Shown here: positions 1 through 11,572 of the stretch, in pieces
Numbering within the stretch: the first letter of the stretch is position 1
Layout: each line of letters starts with the position of its first letter
Source: Tolypeutes matacus
Taxonomy: Eukaryota; Chordata; Mammalia; Cingulata; Chlamyphoridae
NCBI GenBank assembly: GCA_026826555.1
Contig: JAKSZT010053881.1
Location: 4,880,203-4,944,202 of the forward strand
DNA: 64,000 bases
Direction of reading: 5' to 3'
Program-made: the position numbers and the translations under genes
The notes under the pieces: generated by a model
Database searches by the model: none
What the model saw: the letters and a program-made list of their open reading frames with translations, nothing else
What the model was told of the DNA's origin: nothing

Positions 1-1600
1 CATTTCTTAATATACAGTCATTAGGAAAGGAGACGGGTTCTCGGAGCTAAGTACAGTTTGTGAGACAGACAATGAGTGAGACTAGAGAGACTGACAAATT
101 TTTGTCCAATTTTAGGAAAGTGTGCAGTGGGATTGTGATTCAAAATATGAAGGTTATTTTTATCAGCCACACAGAGTCAAGTCAAAAAGATGCTTAAGAA
201 CTGGAAGAATTGCCTTCTGGAATAACATTTTGAGGATGCTGAGCAGAGACTGAGCAGATGGCATGAAATTGGCCCCAATGATATTGTCTGAATTTCCCAG
301 CATTCTTACAAGGCCTACTATTGATAACCCAAGGGACCTTTCATGCCTGTGGGAACTGGCTTTTTATAGGGTCTAATTAGAAAGCACAGGCAATTCCTAC
401 CTACAGTATTTTAAATAAATGCTTCTATGAAATATTTTTCTTTGATGAATTTGTGTCAAACTCATAGAGAAATAAATGAATATGAATCAAAATTGAATAA
501 GATCCGAGGTTATAGTTGCCTTCCAATCAAGGATTCTGCTAAAACTTGGGACCATCTCTCAAAAAAAGATAAAAACCTTATCACAGAAATGGTGTTCATT
601 TACACTACTTACCGTCTTCCAGAATATCATGACCATTGATCATGAATTGATGGTTGCCTAGCAAATCTTTATCTTCTTCTGTCTGCTTACAAAATTCCAA
701 TTGAAAAATTGGAATTTTACAAAATTACAAAGTTTTATTTCAAAGAAGTAAAAGGTGAGGGTGATTCTTGGTGTTAGTGAAACGTGATTCTTTATCTAGT
801 GTTGCTTCTGACAAAACCTATTCAATCAGAGACCTTTCTCTGAACTTCTGTTATTTAGCTGTAAATACTAGTCAGATTACTTCATTTAACTGGTTAAAAG
901 CTGGTCTCTTTGGCAGAAATTTCTAAGGCCAGTCATCATTTGGTTGAGAGTACCTTACTCTGACCAGGCATCTTGCCTTTTGTACACTGCTAGCTCTGGG
1001 AAAATCCATTATTATTATTGAAAGAACAAATTAACACATTCCTAGGGGTTCAAGTCAATAACCTCACTTTCCAAATGAGGGCAGTAAAACGACTCTCAAG
1101 TTCTCCAGGGACTTATCAGCTGGAGTTTAACATCATTGAAGCCTGCACAACTAGATCCTAGAAAATAATGCTCCCTGATAGCATTTAGCCAAATCAAGCC
1201 CTTTGAAAATATCTGCCTGTTCCTGATAGAACAGCCAAATGATCTGCTTAGGTTTGTCTCACCTAATTGTTGTAAATTCTTGGACTCTCGAATTTCTGAC
1301 TCTACAAACTAAAATGATTTTCTGCCAAAATTTATTTTTGCACTCACCTCTCCAATGCTTACAACTCTCTGAATTTCATTATTTCTCTTCCCACATCATC
1401 TCTTACCTCTTCTTTTCAAAAAAGAAAAAGTTTTGTATCACCTTCTTCTCCCTATGATTTCTTAGGTCATAATTTTGTCTGAGCAGTCTCACTTCTTGTG
1501 AATCCTCAAACTGTATCTCTTCTCATCCTTAAATTACCATCTTCCCTAATTTATCTGGAAAATATTCCCTGGTTAATCTAGTCAATTTATTAATGTTATC
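1..1600. other. AT-rich unique sequence, nothing recognised
   Basis: I see no repeat family, exon or RNA gene here. The open frame at 427-639 (70 codons) has no recognisable domain and is of a length expected by chance in DNA of this composition. Confidence 0.5.
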
Positions 1601-1609
1601 ATTGGCCTT

Positions 1610-1735
1610 GACTAATTGATCATTCATCCATTCAGTTGGTTAGCACATAGAAGTGAGCTCATCTTTTGTGTCATGCATTGTGATGGCGAACAAATAGGAA
1701 AACTGTTCTTACCCTCATATTTACTTTGTGTTGTC
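1610..1735 (-). repeat. L2 LINE 3'-end fragment
   Basis: The run 'attcatccattcag' followed by a degenerate 'gcacatagaagtg' and 'gtgatggcgaacaaa' reads like the reverse complement of the L2 3' terminus (ATTCATTCAACAAATATT, then GTGCCAGGCACTG). It is heavily diverged, so the call is tentative. Confidence 0.4.
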
Positions 1736-1954
1736 TCATTAAAAAAAGTATAAATTCTGTTGGCCATACACAATTCCACTTGACCTATTTATTATGTTAG
1801 ATGCTCCTTGAGGATCCTACTCAGAGAAGACTTCTTGACCAGGCCTACTATTTTATGTATCAGCATATTCTTTTACTCCTTTCCCACCTACTACCATCTA
1901 AAGCAGCTTGGGCTGTTTTCAATTATGTAGAAGTGCTCAGTTCAGCACTACAAG

Positions 1955-2460
1955 AACTTATTACTCTTTGAGGACCTATTGTGTAAATAGTACTGTGTAA
2001 GGCAGTGTGGGAGATAAAAATAAAACAGAAGGCACGTTTTTGACTTCAAGTGGTTTGTAAATCTTTGGTAGAAGGGAATAATTTAAACATTAGATACCTA
2101 AATGGTTCCAAGACAACATAAAATAAAGTACTAAACTGAGTATGATCAGTTTGGTCAGGAGAGATGTTAAAGATGGTACATACATGTAAGGACTGTGGTG
2201 TTAGGAGAAGGAAGAAATGAGGGTTGGTTGGAATTTTCCAGAAGGTTCTCACAGAATATTGGTGAGATAATGCATAAAGTAGCCCATAGGTTTCTGCAAT
2301 TTTGTCATGAACTGAGTTACAGTATAGGATATTAAGGACTCATGAGTGTTTGGTGTGGATCCAAGTGGGGTAGAGAGGAAACGAGAAATTTGCAGGAAGA
2401 TGAGATCTTTAATGTGAGTAGAGCAGAAAGGAGGCAGGGGAAAAGTAAACTGAAAATCAC
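1955..2460 (-). repeat. Possible diverged L2 LINE fragment
   Basis: 'gaggacctattgtgtaaatagtactgtgtaaggcag' followed by 'gggagataaaaataaaaca' and GA-rich sequence follows the order of the L2 3' end read backwards. Similarity fades past about 2250. No coding potential remains. Confidence 0.3.
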
Positions 2461-2469
2461 GGGACATTC

Positions 2470-4100
2470 ATTCTCTATCTGAAGTCTTTACTACTGTCTT
2501 TACTACTGTATCTACAAAATCAAACTTTCTGTCATCAAAAATAGAAACAGAACTGCAAGCAAAAGGCTGAAGGAACTATTGTACTTTATGTCAACTCACC
2601 AACTTGGATTTTAAAATAAGATCAGGTCCACTCCCATATCATGTATTTTTGAAAAATACACTCTAGAAATTATTAACTTACTCATCATTTTCCTCGTTAA
2701 GAGCTCTGATTTATTGCTAGACATAGTATAAATTCTTAACCAATATCTGCTCTTCATTCTTATTAGGGGATTTGGGTTTTGCTGAAGGTTCACTGGTAAA
2801 GGCAGCTCATTCATTTCTAAATCAGGTTTTTGCCTTTCAGACCCATTGTACCTCTGCAGCCTCTCTTCAGCTTCCTGCTGGGTTTCTGTCCAAGAACTTA
2901 ATTGTTAATGGCTCCCAGCTGTGCCACAACCATGGCTTCTTTAACCCCTTCCTTTCTGGCTGCCAAGTGATATCCTGTGCTAGAGAAGTCAAGTCCCCAA
3001 AATGGGTTTTGGGTTGAGAGGAGTTGATGGCTAGGTAGGTGGATTCCATAGAGAGTGTATGAATCTTACCAAATCCAAAGCTTTATCATCTATATACCTT
3101 TGCTCCAATCTCTTATGTTGAGGTGAATATATAAACTTTTACCTTAAATTTTGGAAAGCAACATCAAAGATCTCTTTTGTTGCTCTCCCCTGTATTACAA
3201 ATTGCCATTTTAAATTGCCTACATATGTATATATGTGTGTGTGTGTGTGTGTATATATATATACATATATATATATATGCATGTATGAATAATCCACTTC
3301 CTTAAGGCTGTCACATACATTCCATCCCTACTGGTAATACTTCAGCTCCACCTCCATTTTCCTGTCTTGCCTTGATGAGCTACAATCCTTCATGGTCTTC
3401 AATTCAAACCGTCAATGAGACCCACGGTCAAGCCCTATCCAGGTCAGCAAGCCATTAGTCAATTTTCTTTTAATATCTACATGTATTTGCTACTAGTTCA
3501 TGTTGCAGAGGATGTCTCTGGTAGCCTAGACAACTGATTTTATCCTTCATTCTGTGCTTTTTGCCATGAAAAATTTCTTTCTCTTTTATGGCCCATGCCG
3601 GAGGTTAAGACTTTCCACTACCTCTGCTTCTTGTTCTTCGAACTCCCTTAGGAACTCACCTGTTTGGTTTTTTTTCTATTTATGCCTTGCAAGATGTTCT
3701 GGGCCCCAGCTCTTATTACTTACTTCTGTTCCAGACCCTCATTTGCATCAATCACCATGTTCTAGCAGCCCTGACAGTCACTTTCTCCTGCTACCCATAC
3801 CATGAACCCAGTTGCCAAACACTTAACTCACCCAGCCTCCCTTCCCTTCCCAACTCCTTGCTAGAATTTACACTCAGCAGTAAGAGTCCATAGGATCATC
3901 TCCCTCAGAAATTACCAGTCACAAACTCCCATATCTTTTCCTCTTAACTTTGTACATTCAACATTGCCTTCAACTCCTCTGATGACAGCTTCACTGGAGG
4001 GGTTCTCTCAATACTGAAGGAAGGATAGTACTAACATTTATTGCCTACTATTTTACCAGGTCTTGTATATGGTTCTTTACAATCTTTCTCTCATTTAATT
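2470..4100. other. Mostly unique sequence with one microsatellite
   Basis: Apart from the (TG)n/(TA)n tract at 3222-3286, I recognise nothing. Pyrimidine-rich stretches around 3540-3900 give overlapping open frames (3554-3805 and 3687-3893) that lack any known domain. Confidence 0.4.
3222..3286. repeat. (TG)n/(TA)n microsatellite
   Basis: Alternating purine-pyrimidine tract: TATA/TG units, then a run of TG, then TATATA and ACATATAT, visible directly. Likely length-polymorphic. Confidence 0.9.
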
Positions 4101-4109
4101 AAGCAATAT

Positions 4110-4303
4110 CTCAACCAATTATTAAAACAACCCATGTTTATCACCTACAATAGTTAACGTCAATTATTCTGTGTCAAGCACTGGACTGTTATCTAATTTT
4201 ATCCTCTTGTGACCCTGTGGAACACTATTAGCATCTCCATTTATAAAGAGGAGATGCTCAGAAAGTGGAAGTAACTTTCCAAGGTAATCCTTGGAATCCC
4301 ATC
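4110..4303 (-). repeat. MIR SINE, left part (split by an LTR)
   Basis: The sequence follows the MIR consensus in reverse: 'tgtcaagcactgg', 'ttatcctcttgtgaccctgtgg', then 'ccatttataaagaggagatgctcag' (the reverse of the CTCATCTGTAAAATGG core). It stops at the LTR insertion and resumes at 4934 with 'gggattcagg...gagtccaactccatgccct'. Confidence 0.75.
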
Positions 4304-4928
4304 TGTATTAGTCAGCCAAAGGGTACTGATGCAAAATACCAGAAATTGGTTGGTTTTCATAAAGGGTATTTATTTGGGGTAGAAGCTTACAGTTACCAGG
4401 CCATAAAGCATAAGTTACTTCCCTCACCAAATACTATGGCTGCCAATATTTGCCAGGGTTCAGGTTTCTTGGGTTCCTCTCTTCCAGGGGCTCCGTTTCT
4501 CTCCAGGCTCAGCTCCTCTCTTTCCTCCACAAGGTCAGCTGTAGACTATGAGGCTCTCTAGGCTTTGCCTCTCTCCACAAGGCCAGCTGTGAACTATCAG
4601 GCTAATGGCTCTGTCTCTTTTCCTGGGGGCTTTCTCTCCTTCCTCAAGACCAAGCTCCTCTGTGTGCTTTCTCCCCCCCCCCCCCCCGCTCCAGCACTAA
4701 AACTCAGCTTCAGAACCCCAACATCAAAACTCCAACTTTGTCCTTTGCCATTTCTTTTATCTTTAATTCCCCACCCACCAAGGGGTGGGCCTCAACTCCC
4801 TACTTATGTGGCCTAATCAAAGCCCTAATCATAACTTAATCATACCCAGATGAACAGACCAGTTTATAAGCATAATCCAATATCTATTTTTGGAGCTCAT
4901 AACTATATCAAACTGCCAAACTGCTACA
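4304..4928 (-). mobile_element. Solo LTR, ERVL-like, in a MIR
   Basis: The 625-bp element starts TGTATTAGTC and ends GCTACA on the + strand, i.e. it has TG...CA ends, and is flanked by a perfect 5-bp duplication CCATC (4299-4303 and 4929-4933). Read on the minus strand it has an AATAAA polyadenylation signal (TTTATT at 4369-4374 on +) shortly before its 3' end, as an LTR should. The terminus resembles ERVL/MLT2-type ends (CTGACTAATACA). The middle is CT-rich with a C tract at about 4673-4687. No internal retroviral sequence is attached, so it is a solo LTR left by recombination. It closely resembles 61929-62461 and 63134-63643 in layout. Confidence 0.8.
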
Positions 4929-4933
4929 CCATC

Positions 4934-5000
4934 TAATGGGATTCAGGTGAAAGGAGTCCAACTCCATGCCCTGAAGTAAGAGCCATGAGCAAAATAGCCA
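4934..5000 (-). repeat. MIR SINE, right part (split by an LTR)
   Basis: Continues the MIR interrupted at 4303: 'gggattcagg', 'gagtccaactccatgccct' match the reversed tRNA-related head of MIR (CAGACTGCCTGGGTTCGAATCC). Confidence 0.65.
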
Positions 5001-5520
5001 TAGTTCCTGCCCTTCTGGAATTTAAATTCTAGCAGTGGGAGCCCATATTAAACAAATAGTTCACAAATATCTAATTGCATTTGTGGTCAAGTCTTAAAAG
5101 ACCAAGAATAGGCTGCAATGGCATGTAGAACAAGAGGATCTGACCTGGTCTGGGAATTCAGGGGAGTCTTCTTCAAGGTAATGAAATTTACATTGAGAGG
5201 CAAAGGATGAGAGTGAGTGAGGTAGGGACGATTACAGAGGAATCATTTCAGGCAGGAGAAAGAGCCAGCTGAATGCTGGGGCTCTAAATGTAAGATTCCT
5301 AGAGTTACAAATAGTTCAGTGAAGACCAGTATCACCTAAATGTTAGTGAAGGAACAAGAGGGAGTGGTAAGAAATGAAAACTGGAGGAATGGGCACGGAC
5401 CATATCATGTGGGGACTGGAAGTTCAAGGCATTGATTTTGATCTCTCTCAAGTGCAGTGGAAGGTTTTTGTGTAGGAAAGGGACAGATTCAGGCTTACTT
5501 TTTGAAATTTGCACTTACAG
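5000..5520 (-). repeat. L2 LINE 3' fragment
   Basis: Contains, in order, the reversed L2 landmarks: 'tttaaattctagcagtggg', 'aacaaatagttcac', 'gaggatctgacctgg', 'ggcaggagaaagagccagctgaatgctgg', 'ttcaaggcattgattttgatctc', 'agtgcagtggaaggttttt' and 'gggacagattcaggct'. These correspond to the L2 3' region, where 'CCTCCAATGGCTTCCCATTGCACTTAG' is the sense version. The open frame at 5332-5514 lies inside it and is not a gene. Confidence 0.65.
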
Positions 5521-5569
5521 TGACAGTTCAATTAAAGGCAGTTAAAAATCAGATGCAGTATATCAATTA

Positions 5570-5745
5570 GGAGGACGTTTTAATTAGCCAGTAATATCTA
5601 ATTGTAATGCCTATTTGACTGATGAGAAACTAGACAGAGCCTACATCACTAGGCTAAGTTGACATAGCTTGTGCCAAAGCCAGAATTTGAATACAGTTGT
5701 GTTTGACTCTCAAGGTCTGCATTGATCTTCTATTCTTTAGAATGG
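5570..5745 (-). repeat. MIR SINE
   Basis: 'gatgagaaactagacagagcc' followed by 'gccaaagccagaatttgaatacag' matches the reversed MIR (GATGAGGAAACTGAGGC ... CCAGGATTTGAACCCAGG). Confidence 0.7.
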
Positions 5746-5749
5746 TTTA

Positions 5750-7235
5750 TGCCTCTCTACTTACAAAACTTAACATGAGGCTAGAGCTTAGGAGACCTTT
5801 CCAAGAATTTTATCCCATATCTTTGAGAACAAATCTAGGGTTCTTCCCACACTGCCCTGCCTCTTACCACTAGCTTACACATGTTTCAAAATGATTTCTC
5901 TTTATGATGAAAATGGTAACAGTTCAGTCTTAAATGGCATTATAGTCACCAATGCAATGTACAAAAATACCTGCCCAGTATACCACGCACAGGATTGTTT
6001 GAGGTTCAGATAATATGCATTAAATGTCTTCATAAATTGCCAAGTGCTATGTAAAAGTAAGGTCTTACTGATGTTGTCATATAAGAAACCAGAGTACCAT
6101 GGCAACTTGTCCAGTAGGAATGGGACCTCAACCCCCAACTATTTTGATATCAGTTGCCAAAAGAGTTCTTAGATTTAAAAGTGTCTGTGTATTTCAAAGA
6201 TTTTTGCAAATCAGGAACAGGGCCACAGAGAAGCAGTTGGGACCTCTGTTTCTACCATTCTCTAGACATGGTTATGTGTATTTGGAGTTCAACTAGATAA
6301 TCCCCAACATAATTACTTTCCCTAGAGAAAACCTGTGTGTCCCAGAGTGCTGCCTGTTATGCCATTATTAGAAACATCTATTTTATGAGTCAAAGACATT
6401 TTTTAGAAAATACACATGAACCTGGAAATTTATCTTTGCAATTTAAATGCTCAAGGAGAATGAAACATGGGTACATAGGCCCAAATCAATACTCATCTTT
6501 CTTCCACTAAAGAAATTTTAGAGTCTTTCATAGGATTCTATTTCCTATTATCAGCCCATTCTCAAAGATACTTTTGGCATAACTGGATGTTTTTCAAATC
6601 TCAGATCATCACCCATTGGTGGATTGTGAAATCAGTTTATTAGCTCATAAACAGTATTTTTTAAAATGAAATAGACTATAAGAGAAAATGTCCAAGTGAG
6701 TTGTATATAGCAAGACTATTGCTGCAGGAAGTGTTCCTTTCATAAACATACGTACCTGTGTACTGGGTCACAATAGAAATTGTTTCCTTTTTTCCTTTTC
6801 TTCTTTTCCTTTTCTTTCTTTCTCTCTTCTTCATTTTACCTATTTTTTTTTTACTGTAGGCCACTATCAAAAAAGTTTGCATCATATTGGTCTGTTTATT
6901 TTGGGAAGAAAGTTGGTATTTACACTTTTATAGGCTGGCCTTATTCAAGCCTTAGGCCAACTTCAATGTGGGTAGGAGTACTCAAGTTTGATACAGGTTG
7001 TACCTACTTCAATTGAAGTATGTCCTAAAACATTTCTAGACACTGCACTGCATGGACAAGGTGGTGAATGTGGAGGCAGCACTACTCAGCAGCTCTTCAC
7101 TAAAAGAAACTGGACCAATTGGCTCCTCCAAGGGGAATGAGGAACTTTCACAGCAATAGGTAATTAATAATCAGGCTCCATCAATAACACATGTGGAGCA
7201 TGTATTATGTGCAGGGTTCTTGATTTACATGTTTA
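5750..7235. other. Unique sequence with a pyrimidine tract
   Basis: A T/C-rich run at 6779-6860 explains the pair of opposed open frames there (6780-7016 and 6676-6885). I recognise nothing else. Confidence 0.4.
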
Positions 7236-7239
7236 TTTT

Positions 7240-7400
7240 ATCTATTTAGCAAACACTTATGTAGTATTCACAATATGCCAGGTCCTATACTCAGTGCTTT
7301 ACATATATTAATTCATTTAACCTATGTGGCAGGTACTATTGTTAGTTTCGCTTTATGGAGAGGAAGTTGAAATATTGAATAAAGAATGCCAAAGCAAATA
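7240..7400 (-). repeat. MIR SINE
   Basis: 'caatatgccaggtcctatactcagtgctttacatatattaattcatttaa', then 'gtggcaggtactattg' and 'gagaggaagttga', is the reversed MIR 3' two-thirds. Confidence 0.8.
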
Positions 7401-8570
7401 ATCTTAAGCAATAGGTTCTGCTGCTTTGTTGTTTCTCCCAAGTTCTCTTTACTGTGCTCACCAATACGGGTGTTTAACATATTAAAGTCCTCTGATTCTA
7501 GTTCAGCTCCCATCCATCAGTCCAGGCTGTATGTACATGTGTGTCCTCAGCATACATGTACTGTTGGATGAGAGTGGTAGGGAAAGACAAACATTAAGAA
7601 TCCTGCTAGAAGAAAGCCAGTTTGTAGTAGAATCCCAACAAGCAGCAGTTTCCTCTGCTAACTCTGACACTAAGCTCACCTGCCCTACATCCCATTAAAA
7701 TAATAACACACACATGAATATTAGGCTAAGTAAGATTCAAAAGAAAAACATTTGCCATGGGAAAAAATATTGAGAAAAGTAGACTGGGGAGAGAGGTGAA
7801 AGTGAGAAGCAGATTTGGTGAAATGGAGGGCATACGTGCTGAACAGGGTTTATGAGGCTTTATTACAAGTGAGGGAGGAGGGCAAATGTGGGAGGAAGGG
7901 CAGAGGCTTATGATTTGGGTACAAAGGCTCCCTAGGTTGGTCACATGTTTAAGTGTGTTTTGCAATAAGAGAAGAAATCAGGCAGAAGGTAAAAGCACCA
8001 TAGGGTTACGAGGAGAGAGAAACTAAGGGCAAAAGGACTAAAATTAGGTTGAACCGTGTTTATAATATGGGCATGATCAATTTATCCTTTGCATATGGAA
8101 GCATCATGTAGTGTTCTTTGGAAAAGCATCAGTGTATTTGTAAATACATTGTAAGGAGGGAAAAAAAAACCTCTTGTGAGTGAGAACTCATACTTTTCTT
8201 TAGGTAGGAGGTGAGAGTATTGATGTTTTGGTCCTATGGAAAAATAAATGATAATGATAAAGAATCCAGGAGCCTCAAAATCCATTAAATATGTTAGTAA
8301 AAATTGACCATTGTTTCCACATATTCTTTAGTATCTATCATGGAATCTTTCAAATGACAGCAGCAGCTTTGTCCTGAGTCCTAAGTATGTGAGGGGTGGC
8401 AAGTAAGAAGTGTGATTTGGAAGGTGAGTCCCTGAGATAACCCTTTGATGCCAGCAAAGTCTGATCAACTGGCTGGGCCTTCAGAAAGCCTTCTAGGTAA
8501 TCCTGGATGGCAGGAGTTACCCTTTCTGACTCTTTTAACATTTGTTTGTTTTACTTATGTAAGCTTTTAA
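7400..8570. other. Unique sequence, nothing recognised
   Basis: Purine-rich between 7740 and 8050. The open frames at 7726-7965 and 8350-8541 (minus) carry no domain I recognise. Confidence 0.4.
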
Positions 8571-8574
8571 GCTC

Positions 8575-8722
8575 AGTATTTGAGTTTATTGGATAAATTG
8601 CTTATCACCCACATTAGAGGGAAATCTCCTTGAAGTCGGGGACTTTGTTATTTGTTTTGTGGTGTCTTCTGTGCTGCGTCCTACACATTTTAAACACTCA
8701 ATGAATATTTCTTGAATGACCA
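8575..8722 (+). repeat. L2 LINE 3' end
   Basis: 'ctccttgaagtcggggactttgttatttg' then 'cctacacattttaaacactcaatgaatatttcttgaatga' matches the L2 terminus (CTCCATGAGGGCAGGGAC ... GTAGGCGCTCAATAAATATTTGTTGAATGA). Confidence 0.75.
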
Positions 8723-9950
8723 AACGCAAGACTCCAGGCAAAAGGACTTTGGAGTGTAATCATGGAGCTATCAATTTCATTGTTTTTTCTGTTTTTATAC
8801 TGCTTTTAAAGGCCTCCCAAATGTTCATTTGGTTATGTCTCAGACTTGTGGGATATTTTTTAGGAGACCATCTCTCCACATCCCAACCTCTGCCTCAGGT
8901 TGGCCTTGGAACTCAAATCAGGAGCCAATATGGACAATTTGCATACATACAGAAGGTGGTTGCTCCAAATATGTATGCAGCTTATTTCTTTTATTCATTG
9001 ACTCACTCTAAAATGGAATCCTCCTCTATGCTCAGAATGTAGCTCCAGAAAATGGATTGCTCAAGGGCAATTTACCTGTCACTTTGGAGGTGCCACCCAC
9101 AGCTTCCCTGGTTTTGAGGTCAACACCTCAGAAGTAGTTTACCACAGCTACCATGCCCACAAGCTTCCATACCCACAGGCATGCAAAGAAACAAAAGTAG
9201 CCTAATCAGCTGTTTTGTTCATATAATGAATAAAGCCCATAGACCCATAAGGTCCTAAGAGATGTAGTATTGTCACATAGGTCACCCATACATTTGTGTT
9301 TAAGAGAGTGTTGGCTGAAGCCTACCAACCATAGGGACTGTACAGATTATTTTGTTATTTAAAGGTAACCTGTTACATTAGAATAGAGTGCAGAGAAATG
9401 CCCTTATCAGTTGCCCACTTAGTGCTTCTTCATACATAAAGTTCTAGTAGGAAGTGTTAACCTTTGTCTCTGCAAGCTATCTGTATATGGAAGTTTTATA
9501 AAGTTATTTGGCTTATAAAGGAGAATTGGGTTCTGTAAGCACCTCTAGTTTGGTTGCATTTAGAATCTAACAGAGAGGAGAGATGAACAGGAGAGGAAGA
9601 GGTATGGGGAGAGAAGAGCTCAACGCTTTGCATGTGGAATCAGAATCTTAATATCTCTCTTACCCACATTCACTTCTAGATGGCTTGTAAGGATCTACAG
9701 GAATATCCTATATCCATTCCTTCTTAGACAGCACGGCTCAGCTTTCTAAGTCTGCTGGTTTCTCCAGTTGAGTTTTGTTAACTCAGAACAACCTCCAACC
9801 CAGTTGTGTCAGATGGCAGAAACTGTGCTTTCCTCACTAAGTGCAGAGGTTGAAGGAAGCTCTCTGTAACTGCATGGCCATGTTTTCTCCCCTCCTACTG
9901 TGTAGCTCACCTACCTATTAGTCTTTTGCATACTCCCTGATACAAGTTAG
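8723..9950. other. Unique sequence, nothing recognised
   Basis: The open frame 8716-9042 (108 codons) starts in the L2 tail and has no recognisable domain. No splice-site pattern or codon bias supports an exon. Confidence 0.4.
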
Positions 9951-9954
9951 TTCA

Positions 9955-10720
9955 CTTGTTCTTTCATTCATTCAACAATTATTTTTACTGAGTACCTGTT
10001 TTGTAGGCATCACTGTGCTAGATGCAGATGATGCAAAGGTAAACAAAACATATTCCCTCTTCTCAAGATGCCCCTGGGAGGACAGATACATAAACAAATA
10101 ATTTCAGCATATTTTAGTATGTTGTTTGCCAGGTTGCTATGAGAACACATTGGTGGAGCCCATAACCCAGTCTGGAGAGGAGGTGGTCAGGGAAGGATTC
10201 CAGAGGAAGTTATGTGAAAGATGATTAGGAGTTGGCTTGGGAATTGGTAGAAGGAAGAGATGGGAAGAGCAGAAAGAAAGAAGTTCCCAGCATAGCCAGT
10301 CTGGGGAATTGCAAGTAGTTCAGCTTGGCTTGAGCATCAAGTACAAGTCTGGAGATCTAGACATAAACCAGATAATGAAGGGCAACGTATGTCATATCAA
10401 GGACTTTGGACTTTGTCCAGAGGGCCATGGGGAATCACTGAAGTGTTTTAAGTGGGCAACTGACAGATCTGATTTGCATTTTATAAGGATCTTTCTAACT
10501 GCTGTGTGGGGACCAGATGGGAACCAGACAAGAGACCAGCTAGATGGTCATTGAGGTAATCCAGGGGAGCATGTTGAGGGCCTGGCCTAAGGGAGTATCA
10601 GGGGGATGGAGACAGCAGGATTGGATATGAAATGAGAGGGAGAAGGAGCCAAGGATGACCCCTGGGTCCTGATGGTGGCATCCTACCAGTTTCCCAGCAT
10701 GGTGAGTGGTTGAGGCATGC
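9955..10720 (-). repeat. L2 LINE, about 750 bp of the 3' region
   Basis: Starts 'ttcattcattcaacaattatttttactgagtacctg' and runs through 'gaggtggtcagggaaggattcc', 'ccatggggaatcactgaagtgttttaag', 'gatctttctaactgctgtgtgggg', 'aggtaatccaggggag' and 'aggatgacccctggg', all reversed L2 landmarks, the last lying in the end of the reverse transcriptase frame. Open frames at 10237-10554 and on the minus strand are products of this repeat. Confidence 0.8.
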
Positions 10721-11104
10721 AATCATCAAGTGTAATTTTATCTTTCCTTTTTCTTGCATTATTTTTGTTATTTGTACTTTTTTTAGAGGAGAAAACATGA
10801 ATTCAGCTCCTCGATGTGATATTCTTAACTTTGAAAACCAATAACATCACATAAAGATGAGTCACACCAGTACAACATTTTGAAAAAAATACTATTAATT
10901 TTTGAAGAAAAAAAAACAAAAAACAATTTATGCCATATGCAGAAAGTTTCCAATTAGGTTAATGTACCTTAAACTGTATTCGTAATTAAGTGCTTTGGGT
11001 ATTAAAATACCTAATCTAGCTTCAGGCTGTTTTTGATAAATCCTTTGACATTTTCCCAACTGAGGGGGAGAGACAGAGCAGAGGAGGCCTCGCCTGGGAT
11101 TACA
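10721..11104. other. Unique AT-rich sequence
   Basis: Nothing recognised. A short A-rich run lies at 10903-10925. Confidence 0.4.
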
Positions 11105-11188
11105 GAGCCCTTGGCTCTGTTCCCTAGCTTTTAGTGACTCACTGTGTGACCTTGGTAAAGCTGTTTTATCTCCTAGCCTTTAGTGGCC
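11105..11188 (+). repeat. MIR SINE core fragment
   Basis: 'gtgactcactgtgtgaccttggtaaagctgttttatctcctagcctttagt' is the MIR core. It breaks off where the COX4I1 pseudogene begins. Confidence 0.65.
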
Positions 11189-11572
11189 CTTAATTCAAGG
11201 AGAGCTTTGCTGAAGTGAACAGAAGCACCAGGGAGCAGAAGATGGCTGTGGGCACTGCCCTGTTCTTTATCAGCTTTATTGGTGTCATCCTGATCTAGGA
11301 GATGCGCTACATGTATGGTCCCATCCCAAACACCTTTGACGAAGACTGGGTGGTCAAGCAGACCAAGAGGATGCTAGACATGAAGGTCATCCCAATCCAG
11401 GAATTTTCTGCCAAGTGGGACTATGACAAGAATGAACAGAAAAAAATAAAAGCCTGCTGTTCATTTATGTGAACCCTAACTTTGAGCTGTCACCTCCATG
11501 CAACTGAACATACTTACCAGAAACCAATATGTAAAACAGTAATCATGCTAATAAATTACCAGTTTACTTGAA
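11189..11572 (+). pseudogene. COX4I1: COX4I1 processed pseudogene, 5'-truncated
   Basis: The frame that reads [10 protein letters not shown], then [24 protein letters not shown] and [10 protein letters not shown], and ends [10 protein letters not shown] matches the C-terminal third of cytochrome c oxidase subunit 4 isoform 1, including its single membrane helix and the [10 protein letters not shown] segment facing the intermembrane space. The living protein is a nuclear-encoded subunit of mitochondrial complex IV. Here the codon that should encode Trp before EKHY is TAG (11296-11298), and the normal stop is lost. The following 3' UTR is present with AATAAA (from 11550), 'accagtttacttg' and a short A tract. 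Parts of the transcript normally divided by introns are joined, and the tail is poly(A)-like, so this is an L1-mediated retrocopy. The first roughly 110 codons are missing. It cannot encode a functional subunit. Confidence 0.9.

Noticed and set aside
427..639. 70-codon open frame with a protein-like translation
   Set aside because: No domain recognised, no upstream promoter or splice context, and length within chance expectation.
3222..3286. Possible CRISPR-like or structured repeat
   Set aside because: It is a plain dinucleotide microsatellite; nothing in the window is prokaryotic.
10237..10554. 105-codon frame starting with a basic N-terminus
   Set aside because: Falls inside a reversed L2 3' region with clear consensus landmarks.
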